From assembly GCA_000230935.2 (NCBI GenBank), contig AGIQ01000004.1, positions 248,001-312,000 of the forward strand: 64,000 bases of DNA. The letters are read 5' to 3'. Origin of the DNA: Mycolicibacterium rhodesiae JS60. Its GTDB lineage: Bacteria > Actinomycetota > Actinomycetes > Mycobacteriales > Mycobacteriaceae. A program made the translations under genes and the position numbers. This document shows positions 30,880 to 38,939 of the stretch, piece after piece; the stretch's first letter is position 1, and each line of letters begins with the position of its first letter. The notes under the pieces were generated by a model. That model saw only the letters and a list, made by a program, of their open reading frames with translations, was not told where the DNA came from and made no database searches.

Positions 30880-31829
30880 CGATCAGACACTTGCTCTCGG
30901 CGGGCGACCTGACCCGCGACGAGGCCACCGCGATCCTCGACAACGCCGACCGGTTCCGGGAGGCGCTGCTGGGCCGCGAGGTCAAGAAGCTGCCGACGCT
31001 GCGCGGGCGCACGATCATCACGATGTTCTACGAGAACTCCACCCGCACCCGGGTGTCGTTCGAGGTGGCGGGCAAGTGGATGAGCGCCGACGTGATCAAC
31101 GTCAGCGCATCGGGGTCTTCGGTGGCCAAGGGTGAATCGCTGCGGGACACCGCGCTGACCCTGCGCGCGGCCGGTGCCGACGCGCTGATCATCCGCCATC
31201 CGGCCTCCGGTGCGGCTCAGCAGCTGGCCGAATGGACGGCCGAGCAGGACGGTTCGGGTCCCTCGGTGATCAATGCCGGCGACGGCACCCACGAGCACCC
31301 GACGCAGGCGCTGCTGGACGCGTTGACGCTGCGCCAGCGTCTGGGCGACATCGAGGGCCGCCGGGTGGTGATCGTCGGCGACATCCTGCACAGCCGGGTG
31401 GCCCGCTCGAACGTCACCCTGCTGGCCACCCTGGGTGCCGAGGTGGTGCTGGTCTCACCGCCCACGCTGCTGCCGGTGGGGGTGTCCGACTGGCCGGTGA
31501 CGGTATCGCACGACCTGGACGCCGAACTGCCCGCCGCCGACGCGGTGATGATGCTGCGGGTCCAGGCCGAGCGGATGAACGGCGGATTCTTCCCCTCGGA
31601 GCGGGAGTACTCGATTCGCTACGGACTGTCCGATCGGCGCCAGGCGGTGCTGCCCGGACATGCGGTGGTCCTGCACCCCGGACCCATGCTGCGCGGCATG
31701 GAGATCTCCTTCGCGGCGGCGGACTCGTCGCAATCGGCGGTGCTGCAACAGGTTTCCAATGGTGTGCACGTGCGGATGGCGGTGCTGTTCCATCTGCTGG
31801 TCGGCACGGACGAGGCGGTGAGCGTGTGA
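30876..31829 (+). CDS. pyrB: Aspartate carbamoyltransferase catalytic subunit
   Basis: PyrB, 317 residues, joins carbamoyl phosphate and aspartate to N-carbamoyl-aspartate. The carbamoyl-phosphate motif STRTR is at residues 55-59 in YENSTRTRVSFE. The HPASGAAQQLA and GDGTHEHPTQALLDALTL segments and the later VMMLRVQAERM and LHPGPMLRG loops are in place. No regulatory PyrI chain is encoded nearby, as expected for actinobacteria. The start overlaps pyrR (ATGA), and the stop overlaps pyrC (GTGA). Confidence 0.98.
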   Translation: MTIRHLLSAGDLTRDEATAILDNADRFREALLGREVKKLPTLRGRTIITMFYENSTRTRVSFEVAGKWMSADVINVSASGSSVAKGESLRDTALTLRAAGADALIIRHPASGAAQQLAEWTAEQDGSGPSVINAGDGTHEHPTQALLDALTLRQRLGDIEGRRVVIVGDILHSRVARSNVTLLATLGAEVVLVSPPTLLPVGVSDWPVTVSHDLDAELPAADAVMMLRVQAERMNGGFFPSEREYSIRYGLSDRRQAVLPGHAVVLHPGPMLRGMEISFAAADSSQSAVLQQVSNGVHVRMAVLFHLLVGTDEAVSV

Positions 31830-33121
31830 GTGGGGTCCTGATCCGCGGCGTGCGGCTGTACGGCGAAGGCGACCAGGTCGACGTCCTGGTGGCCGACGGC
31901 CAGATCGCCGAGATCGGGCCGAAGCTGCCGGTCCCCGACGATGCTGATGTCATCGACGCGACCGGCCAGGTATTGCTGCCCGGCTTCGTCGACCTGCACA
32001 CCCACCTGCGCGAGCCCGGCCGGGAGTACGCCGAGGACATCGAAACCGGTTCGGCTGCAGCGGCATTGGGCGGCTACACGGCGGTGTTCGCGATGGCCAA
32101 CACCGATCCGGTGGCCGACAGCCCGGTGGTCACCGACCACGTCTGGCGGCGCGGCCAGCAGGTCGGACTCGTCGATGTGCACCCGGTCGGTGCGGTCACG
32201 GTCGGACTGGACGGTAAGCAGCTCACCGAAATGGGCCTGATGGCGGCCGGTGTGGCGCAGGTCAAGATGTTCTCCGACGACGGCATTTGCGTACACGACC
32301 CACTGGTGATGCGCCGGGCACTGGAGTACGCCACCGGCCTGGGCGTGCTGATCGCCCAGCACGCCGAGGAGCCGCGACTGACCGTCGGCGCCGTCGCCCA
32401 CGAGGGCCCCAACGCCGCCCGGCTCGGCTTGGCCGGCTGGCCACGGGCCGCCGAGGAGTCGATCGTGGCCCGTGACGCGCTGCTGGCCCGCGACGCCGGC
32501 GCCCGCGTGCACATCTGCCACGCCTCCACGGCCGGGACCGTCGAGCTCATCAAATGGGCCAAGGGGCAAGGTATTTCGATCACCGCCGAGGTCACCCCGC
32601 ACCACCTGCTGCTCGACGACAGCCGGCTGGCCAGCTACGACGGGGTCAATCGGGTGAACCCGCCGCTGCGCGAGGCCAGCGATGCGCAGGCCCTGCGCCG
32701 GGCGCTGGCCGACGGGGTGCTGGATTGCGTGGCCACCGACCATGCGCCGCACGCCGAACACGAGAAGTGCTGTGAATTCTCCAAGGCCCGGCCGGGCATG
32801 CTCGGCCTGCAGACCGCGCTGTCGGTGATCGTCGAGACGATGGTGCAGACCGGCCTGCTGGACTGGCGCGGCGTCGCGCGGGTGATGAGCGAAAACCCGG
32901 CCCGCATAGTCGGACTCGACGACCAGGGCCGCCCGCTGGAGGTGGGCGAGCCGGCCAACCTCGTCGTCGTCGACCCCGAGGGCACGTGGACAGTCGAGGG
33001 CACCGAGCTGGCCAGCCGGTCGGCCAACACCCCGTTCGCCACGATGACGCTGCCCGCCACGGTCACCGCGACGTTGTTGCGGGGCACCGTGACAGCGCGG
33101 GATGGGAAGAGCCCAGCGTGA
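31826..33121 (+). CDS. pyrC: Dihydroorotase
   Basis: PyrC, 431 residues, a zinc amidohydrolase that cyclises carbamoyl-aspartate to dihydroorotate. The metal motif DLHTHLREPG holds His58 and His60. HICHAST and TPHHLLLDD supply later His ligands, and ATDHAPH has the catalytic Asp. It is the long (class I, about 430-residue) type found with an active enzyme in Gram-positives. The GTG start lies in a GTGA overlap with pyrB. The stop overlaps the GTG of a 12-codon mini-ORF. Confidence 0.97.
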   Translation: MSGVLIRGVRLYGEGDQVDVLVADGQIAEIGPKLPVPDDADVIDATGQVLLPGFVDLHTHLREPGREYAEDIETGSAAAALGGYTAVFAMANTDPVADSPVVTDHVWRRGQQVGLVDVHPVGAVTVGLDGKQLTEMGLMAAGVAQVKMFSDDGICVHDPLVMRRALEYATGLGVLIAQHAEEPRLTVGAVAHEGPNAARLGLAGWPRAAEESIVARDALLARDAGARVHICHASTAGTVELIKWAKGQGISITAEVTPHHLLLDDSRLASYDGVNRVNPPLREASDAQALRRALADGVLDCVATDHAPHAEHEKCCEFSKARPGMLGLQTALSVIVETMVQTGLLDWRGVARVMSENPARIVGLDDQGRPLEVGEPANLVVVDPEGTWTVEGTELASRSANTPFATMTLPATVTATLLRGTVTARDGKSPA

Positions 33122-33156
33122 CTGCCGAGCGAGAAGCGCAGCGGGATCGCGCATGA
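33118..33156 (+). CDS. Twelve-codon mini-ORF bridging pyrC and the next gene
   Basis: GTG 33118 overlaps the pyrC TGA (GTGA), reads VTAEREAQRDRA, and ends in a TGA (33154-33156) that overlaps the ATG at 33153 (ATGA). No Shine-Dalgarno of its own is seen, and the next gene also has a weak one. It could serve as a re-initiation bridge for ribosomes finishing pyrC. A functional peptide is unlikely. It may equally be chance in a 31-base spacer. Confidence 0.35.
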   Translation: MTAEREAQRDRA

Positions 33157-33650
33157 ATACAGCCACGGCGATCGGGGCGTACATCTTCGCCTTCGTGGTT
33201 GTCGTCGTCATCGGTTTCCTGATCGGCCGCATGCTGCGCGGCTGGCGACACCGCGCAGACCGGCAACTGGCACTGCTCGGCGAACTGCCGCCGATACCCG
33301 ACCTGCTCAGCCCGGCCACGATCGCGCCGACCAGGGGCCTCTATGTCGGCAGTACTCTGGCGGGGGCGTGGCTGGAACGCATTGCCGCGGGCGACTTGGG
33401 CTTCCGGACCAAAGCGGTGCTGACCCGCTATCCGGAGGGGATCCTGCTCGAACGGTCCGGCGCGACCCCGATCTGGATCCCGCAGGACGCGATCACCGCC
33501 GTCCGCACCGAACGCGCGCTGGCCGGAAAAGTGGCAGGCATCCTCGCGATTCGGTGGCGGCTGCCGTCGGGGACCGAGATCGACACAGGCTTTCGCGGCG
33601 ACGACCGCCGCGACTATGCACGATGGACGACAACAGGAGAAGCAGCGTGA
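33153..33650 (+). CDS. Membrane-anchored PH-like domain protein (Rv1382-type)
   Basis: A 165-residue protein between pyrC and carA, a position held by Rv1382 in M. tuberculosis. One N-terminal membrane helix (residues 5-25, IGAYIFAFVVVVVIGFLIG) and a basic stretch (RMLRGWRHRADR) precede a cytoplasmic beta-rich domain. That domain resembles a PH-like/bPH fold (GLYVGSTLAGAWLERI ... GILLERSGATPIWIPQDAITAVRTE). The function is unknown, but its fixed place inside the pyr operon suggests a membrane-linked role in pyrimidine or carbamoyl-phosphate metabolism. The stop overlaps the carA GTG (GTGA). Confidence 0.85.
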   Translation: MNTATAIGAYIFAFVVVVVIGFLIGRMLRGWRHRADRQLALLGELPPIPDLLSPATIAPTRGLYVGSTLAGAWLERIAAGDLGFRTKAVLTRYPEGILLERSGATPIWIPQDAITAVRTERALAGKVAGILAIRWRLPSGTEIDTGFRGDDRRDYARWTTTGEAA

Positions 33651-34780
33651 CGGGTAAAGCCCATCTGGTGTTGGAGGACGGGCGGGTCTACACCGGCACC
33701 GAATTCGGTGCGGTCGGAGAGACTCTCGGGGAAGCGGTGTTCTCCACCGGGATGTCCGGGTACCAGGAGACGCTGACCGACCCCAGCTATCACCGCCAGA
33801 TCGTGGTGGCCACCGCCCCGCAGATCGGCAACACCGGCTGGAACGCGGAGGACGCCGAAAGCCGCGGCGACAAGATCTGGGTGGCCGGGTATGCGGTGCG
33901 CGACCCCTCGCCGCGTGCCTCGAACTGGCGGGCCACCGGAACATTGGAGGACGAGCTCAAGCGCCAGAACATCGTCGGTATCGCGGGTATCGACACCCGC
34001 GCGGTGGTGCGCCACCTGCGCAGCCGGGGCTCGATGAAGGCCGGGGTGTTCTCCGGCGAGGCGCTGTCCTCCGCAAAGGACGTCGACGAACTGCTGACCC
34101 GGGTACGTAGCCAGCCGGCCATGCTCGGCGCCGACCTGGCCGGCGAAGTCAGCACACCTGAGAGCTACATCGTCGATCCTGTTGGGACGCAACGGCTCAC
34201 GGTCGTCGCGCTCGATCTGGGTATCAAGACCAACACGCCGCGCAACTTCGCCAAGCGCGGCATCCGCACCCATGTGCTGCCTTCGAGTGCCACCTTCGAC
34301 CAGATCGCCGAGCTCAAGCCGGACGGGGTGTTCCTGTCCAACGGACCGGGCGACCCGGCTACCGCCGACCACGTCGTCGGGGTCACCAGGGCCGTCTTGG
34401 GCGCCGAAATCCCGCTGTTCGGAATCTGTTTCGGCAACCAGATCCTGGGCCGCGCATTGGGGCGCCCCACCTACAAGATGACGTTCGGCCACCGCGGGAT
34501 CAACGTGCCGGTGATCGACCACGCCACCGGCGCGGTGACCATCACCGCGCAGAACCATGGCTTCGCACTCGAAGGTGAGGCCGGTGAGCACTTCGACACC
34601 GACTTCGGGCCGGCCCTGGTCAGCCATACCTGCGCCAACGACGGCACGGTCGAGGGCATCAGACTCGCCAACGGAAAGGCCTTTTCGGTGCAGTACCACC
34701 CGGAGGCCGCCGCTGGGCCACACGACGCGAACTACCTGTTCGACCAATTCGTGGACCTGATGGATGGGGGGAAGCGCTAA
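33647..34780 (+). CDS. carA: Carbamoyl-phosphate synthase small (glutaminase) subunit
   Basis: CarA, 377 residues, supplies ammonia from glutamine to CarB. The class I amidotransferase triad is present: Cys261 in GICFGNQ, and His351 and Glu353 in QYHPE. The N-terminal CarA domain has YQETLTDPSYHRQIV and GIAGIDTRAVVRHLR. GTG 33647 has AGGAG 7 bases upstream and overlaps the previous stop; an ATG at 33623 would add eight residues (MDDNRRSS) and is less likely. carB begins on the base after its stop. Confidence 0.97.
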   Translation: MTGKAHLVLEDGRVYTGTEFGAVGETLGEAVFSTGMSGYQETLTDPSYHRQIVVATAPQIGNTGWNAEDAESRGDKIWVAGYAVRDPSPRASNWRATGTLEDELKRQNIVGIAGIDTRAVVRHLRSRGSMKAGVFSGEALSSAKDVDELLTRVRSQPAMLGADLAGEVSTPESYIVDPVGTQRLTVVALDLGIKTNTPRNFAKRGIRTHVLPSSATFDQIAELKPDGVFLSNGPGDPATADHVVGVTRAVLGAEIPLFGICFGNQILGRALGRPTYKMTFGHRGINVPVIDHATGAVTITAQNHGFALEGEAGEHFDTDFGPALVSHTCANDGTVEGIRLANGKAFSVQYHPEAAAGPHDANYLFDQFVDLMDGGKR

Positions 34781-37700
34781 ATGCCACGCCGGACTGACCT
34801 CAACCACGTTCTCGTCATCGGCTCCGGGCCGATCGTGATCGGCCAGGCCTGCGAATTCGACTACTCGGGCACCCAGGCCTGCCGGGTGCTGCGCGCCGAG
34901 GGATTGACCGTCAGCCTCGTCAACTCCAACCCGGCCACCATCATGACCGACCCCGAGTACGCCGACTACACCTACGTCGAGCCGATCACCTCGGCGTTCG
35001 TCGAGAAGGTCATCGCCCAGCAGGCCGCCCGCGGCAACAGGATCGACGCCGTGCTGGCCACCCTGGGCGGCCAAACCGCGCTGAACACCGCTGTCGCCCT
35101 GCACAATGACGGTGTCCTCGAGCGCTACGGCGTCGAGATGATCGGCGCCGACTTCGACGCCATCCAGCGCGGCGAGGATCGGCAGAAGTTCAAGGACATC
35201 GTCGCCAAAGTCGGTGGTGAGTCGGCGAAGTCGCGGGTCTGCTTCACCATGGACGAGGTCCGCGAGACGGTCGCTGAACTCGGCCTGCCGGTCGTGGTGC
35301 GCCCGTCGTTCACCATGGGTGGGCTGGGCTCGGGGATGGCGTACTCCGCCGAAGACGTGGAACGGATGGCCGGCGACGGTCTGGCCGCCTCACCGAGCGC
35401 GAATGTGTTGATCGAGGAATCCATCTACGGCTGGAAGGAATACGAGCTCGAGCTGATGCGCGACCACCACGACAACGTGGTGGTGGTGTGCTCGATCGAG
35501 AACGTGGACCCGATGGGCGTGCACACCGGCGACTCGGTGACCGTCGCCCCGGCGATGACGCTGACCGACCGCGAATACCAGGAGATGCGCGACCTGGGCA
35601 TCGCGATCCTGCGCGAGGTCGGCGTGGACACCGGCGGCTGTAACATCCAGTTCGCGGTGGACCCGAAAGACGGGCGTCTCATCGTGATCGAGATGAACCC
35701 GCGGGTGTCGCGGTCCAGTGCGCTGGCCTCCAAGGCCACCGGATTCCCGATCGCGAAGATCGCCGCGAAGCTCGCGATCGGCTACACGCTCGATGAGATC
35801 GTCAACGACATCACCAAGGAAACGCCGGCCTGCTTCGAGCCGACGCTGGACTACGTGGTGGTCAAGGCGCCGCGGTTCGCATTCGAGAAGTTCCCCGGCG
35901 CCGACCCGACGCTGACCACCACGATGAAGTCGGTGGGCGAGGCGATGTCGTTGGGCCGCAACTTCATCGAGGCGCTCGGCAAGGTGATGCGCTCACTGGA
36001 GACCACCCGGCTCGGGTTCTGGACCGGGCCGGACGACGACGGTCCGGTGGACGCAGTGCTGGATCGGTTGCGCACACCGACCGAGGGACGGCTCTACGAC
36101 ATCGAACTCGCGCTGCGGCTGGGAGCCGGTGTGGAGGAGGTCGCGGCCGCCTCTGGTGTCGACCCGTGGTTCGTCGAGCAGGTCTTGTGCCTGGTGGGGT
36201 TGCGCCGAGAACTGCTCGACGCTCCGGTGCTCGACGAGGACCTGCTGCGGCGGGCCAAGCACAGCGGGTTGTCCGATCGCCAGATCGCCTCCCTGCGCAC
36301 CGAATTGGCCGGCGAGGACGGCGTGCGGGCGCTGCGCCAGCGCCTCGGCATCCACCCGGTGTTCAAGACCGTCGACACCTGCGCGGCGGAGTTCGAGGCC
36401 AAGACGCCGTACCACTACTCCAGCTACGAGCTCGATCCCGCCGCCGAGACCGAGGTCGCCCCGCAGACCGAGAAACCCAAGGTGCTGATCCTGGGTTCGG
36501 GACCGAACCGGATCGGACAGGGCATCGAATTCGACTACAGCTGTGTGCATGCGGCGACCACGCTGAGCGAGGCCGGGTTCGAGACCGTCATGGTCAACTG
36601 CAACCCCGAGACGGTGTCCACCGACTACGACACCGCCGACCGGCTGTACTTCGAGCCGCTGACCTTCGAGGATGTCCTGGAGGTCTATCACGCCGAATCC
36701 CAGTCCGGGCAGGGCGGTCCGGGCGTGGTGGGGGTGATCGTGCAGCTCGGCGGCCAGACCCCGCTCGGGCTGGCCAAGCGACTGGCCGACGCCGGGGTGC
36801 CGATCGTGGGCACCCGGCCGGAGGCCATCGACCTGGCTGAGGACCGCGGCCGGTTCGGCGACGTGCTGAAGCGGGCCGGGCTGCCGGCCCCGAAGTTCGG
36901 CACCGCCACCAGCTTCGAGCAGGCGCGCGAAATCGCCGCCCGCATCGGCTATCCGGTTCTGGTGCGGCCGTCGTATGTGCTCGGTGGACGTGGCATGGAG
37001 ATCGTGTACGACGAGGAGACGCTGCACGGCTACATCACCCGCGCGACCCAGCTCTCACCCGAGCACCCGGTACTGGTTGACCGGTTCCTCGAGGACGCCA
37101 TCGAGATCGACGTCGACGCCCTGTGCGACGGCACCGAGGTCTACATCGGCGGCGTGATGGAGCACATCGAGGAGGCCGGTATCCACTCCGGCGACTCGGC
37201 GTGCGCGCTGCCGCCGGTGACCTTGGGCCGCAGCGACATAGCGGCCGTGCGGCGGGCCACCGAGGCCATTGCCCACGGTGTCGGGGTGGTCGGGCTGCTC
37301 AACGTGCAGTATGCACTCAAGGACGACGTGCTCTACGTGCTGGAGGCCAACCCGCGCGCCAGCCGCACCGTTCCGTTCGTGTCGAAGGCCACCGCCGTCC
37401 CGCTGGCCAAGGCTTGCGCCCGAGTGATGCTGGGCGCCAGCATCTCCCAGCTGCGAGAGGAAGGCGTGCTAGCCCCGGCCGGCGACGGGGCGACACCTGC
37501 CCCGAACGCACCGATCGCGGTGAAGGAGGCGGTGCTGCCGTTCCACCGGTTCCGCAAGGCGGACGGCTCGGGCATCGACTCGCTGCTCGGCCCGGAGATG
37601 AAATCCACCGGCGAGGTGATGGGCATCGACCGCGATTTCGGCAGCGCGTTCGCCAAGAGCCAGACCGCGGCCTACGGCTCGCTGCCCAGCACGGGCACGA

Positions 37701-38122
37701 TCTTCGTGTCGGTGGCCAACCGCGACAAGCGCTCACTGGTGTTCCCGGTCAAACGACTGGCCGATCTGGGCTTCCGGGTGCTGGCCACCGAAGGCACCGC
37801 GGAGATGCTGCGGCGCAACGGGATTCCCTGTGATGTCGTGCGCAAGCATTTCGAGGAGCCGGGCGACGGCCGGCCTGCGATGTCGGCGGTGGACGCCATC
37901 CTCGCCGGTGGCATCGACATGGTGATCAACACCCCGTACGGCAACTCGGGCCCACGGATCGACGGTTACGAGATCCGGTCGGCCGCGGTGTCGATGAACG
38001 TCCCGTGCATCACCACCGTGCAGGGCGCCTCGGCGGCCGTGCAAGGCATCGAGGCGGGCATCCGCGGCGATATCGACGTGCGCTCACTACAGGAACTGCA
38101 CGCCACCCTTGGTCATGACTGA
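34781..38122 (+). CDS. carB: Carbamoyl-phosphate synthase large subunit
   Basis: CarB, 1113 residues, full length. Two homologous ATP-grasp halves are clear. The first starts VLVIGSGPIVIGQACEFDYSG and contains RPSFTMGGLGSGMAYS. The second starts VLILGSGPNRIGQGIEFDYSC and contains RPSYVLGGRGMEIVYDE. The EMNPRVSRSSALASKATG and EANPRASRTVPFVSKATA ATP/metal sites are intact in both. An oligomerisation domain lies between them, and an allosteric MGS-like domain is at the C-terminus (VFPVKRLADLGFRVLATEGTA). The enzyme makes carbamoyl phosphate for pyrimidines and arginine. It overlaps pyrF by 8 bases. Confidence 0.98.
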   Translation: MPRRTDLNHVLVIGSGPIVIGQACEFDYSGTQACRVLRAEGLTVSLVNSNPATIMTDPEYADYTYVEPITSAFVEKVIAQQAARGNRIDAVLATLGGQTALNTAVALHNDGVLERYGVEMIGADFDAIQRGEDRQKFKDIVAKVGGESAKSRVCFTMDEVRETVAELGLPVVVRPSFTMGGLGSGMAYSAEDVERMAGDGLAASPSANVLIEESIYGWKEYELELMRDHHDNVVVVCSIENVDPMGVHTGDSVTVAPAMTLTDREYQEMRDLGIAILREVGVDTGGCNIQFAVDPKDGRLIVIEMNPRVSRSSALASKATGFPIAKIAAKLAIGYTLDEIVNDITKETPACFEPTLDYVVVKAPRFAFEKFPGADPTLTTTMKSVGEAMSLGRNFIEALGKVMRSLETTRLGFWTGPDDDGPVDAVLDRLRTPTEGRLYDIELALRLGAGVEEVAAASGVDPWFVEQVLCLVGLRRELLDAPVLDEDLLRRAKHSGLSDRQIASLRTELAGEDGVRALRQRLGIHPVFKTVDTCAAEFEAKTPYHYSSYELDPAAETEVAPQTEKPKVLILGSGPNRIGQGIEFDYSCVHAATTLSEAGFETVMVNCNPETVSTDYDTADRLYFEPLTFEDVLEVYHAESQSGQGGPGVVGVIVQLGGQTPLGLAKRLADAGVPIVGTRPEAIDLAEDRGRFGDVLKRAGLPAPKFGTATSFEQAREIAARIGYPVLVRPSYVLGGRGMEIVYDEETLHGYITRATQLSPEHPVLVDRFLEDAIEIDVDALCDGTEVYIGGVMEHIEEAGIHSGDSACALPPVTLGRSDIAAVRRATEAIAHGVGVVGLLNVQYALKDDVLYVLEANPRASRTVPFVSKATAVPLAKACARVMLGASISQLREEGVLAPAGDGATPAPNAPIAVKEAVLPFHRFRKADGSGIDSLLGPEMKSTGEVMGIDRDFGSAFAKSQTAAYGSLPSTGTIFVSVANRDKRSLVFPVKRLADLGFRVLATEGTAEMLRRNGIPCDVVRKHFEEPGDGRPAMSAVDAILAGGIDMVINTPYGNSGPRIDGYEIRSAAVSMNVPCITTVQGASAAVQGIEAGIRGDIDVRSLQELHATLGHD

Positions 38123-38939
38123 GAGCGGGTTCGGCGCACGGCTGGCGACCGCGATCGCCGAACGCGGGCCGCTGTGCCTTGGCATCGACCCGCACCCGGA
38201 ACTGCTGCGGGCCTGGGATCTGCCGGTCAGCGCCGACGGCCTGGCCCGGTTCAGCGAGATCTGCGTGCGCGCCTACGCGGGTTTCGCGATCGTCAAGCCT
38301 CAGGTGGCGTTCTTCGAGGCTTATGGCTCAGCGGGTTTCGCGGTGCTGGAGAACACGATGGCCGCGCTTCGCGAGGCCGGGGTGCTGGTGCTCGCCGACG
38401 CCAAGCGCGGCGACATCGGTTCGACGATGGCCGCCTACGCGCAGGCCTGGGCGGGGACCGGACCGCTGGCCGCCGACGCCGTCACCGCGTCGCCGTATCT
38501 CGGATTCGGTTCGCTGCAGCCACTTTTGGACCTAGCCGCCGCCAACGGACGCGGCGTGTTCGTGCTGGCCGCCACCTCCAATCCCGAAGGCGCCTCGGTT
38601 CAGCGGGCGCTCGCGGGCGAGCGCACCGTCGCACAATCCGTCGTCGACGACGCCGCCGCAGTCAACCGGGCCGGTGCGCCGCAGCCCGGTTCCGTCGGTG
38701 TCGTCGTCGGCGCGACGCTGGAGGCCGTCCCCGATCTCAGCGATCTGGGGGGACCGGTGCTGGTGCCCGGCGTCGGAGCCCAGGGCGGCCGTCCCGAGGC
38801 GCTCGGTGGCCTCGGCGGCGCCCGGCGCGGCCAGCTGCTGCCCGCGGTGTCCCGCGAAGTCCTGCGCGCCGGACCGGATGTCAACGCGATCCGGGCGGCG
38901 GGGGAGCAGCTGCGCGAGGCGGTCGCCTACCTGGCTTAG
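38115..38939 (+). CDS. pyrF: Orotidine 5'-phosphate decarboxylase (type 2)
   Basis: PyrF, 274 residues, the last UMP step. The type 2 (mycobacterial/myxobacterial) subfamily is shown by LCLGIDPHPELLRAW and the catalytic Asp-Lys-Asp array LADAKRGDIGST (Asp95, Lys97, Asp100). PQVAFFEAYG and the phosphate-binding VPGVGAQGG loop follow. ATG 38115 overlaps the carB stop by 8 bases; a TTG at 38109 would also be in frame. Its stop overlaps that of the convergent ctaD gene by 4 bases. It ends the pyr operon. Confidence 0.97.
   Translation: MTESGFGARLATAIAERGPLCLGIDPHPELLRAWDLPVSADGLARFSEICVRAYAGFAIVKPQVAFFEAYGSAGFAVLENTMAALREAGVLVLADAKRGDIGSTMAAYAQAWAGTGPLAADAVTASPYLGFGSLQPLLDLAAANGRGVFVLAATSNPEGASVQRALAGERTVAQSVVDDAAAVNRAGAPQPGSVGVVVGATLEAVPDLSDLGGPVLVPGVGAQGGRPEALGGLGGARRGQLLPAVSREVLRAGPDVNAIRAAGEQLREAVAYLA

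Noticed and set aside
31619..33319. 566-codon open frame antisense to pyrB-pyrC
   Set aside because: Shadow frame; crosses three real genes.
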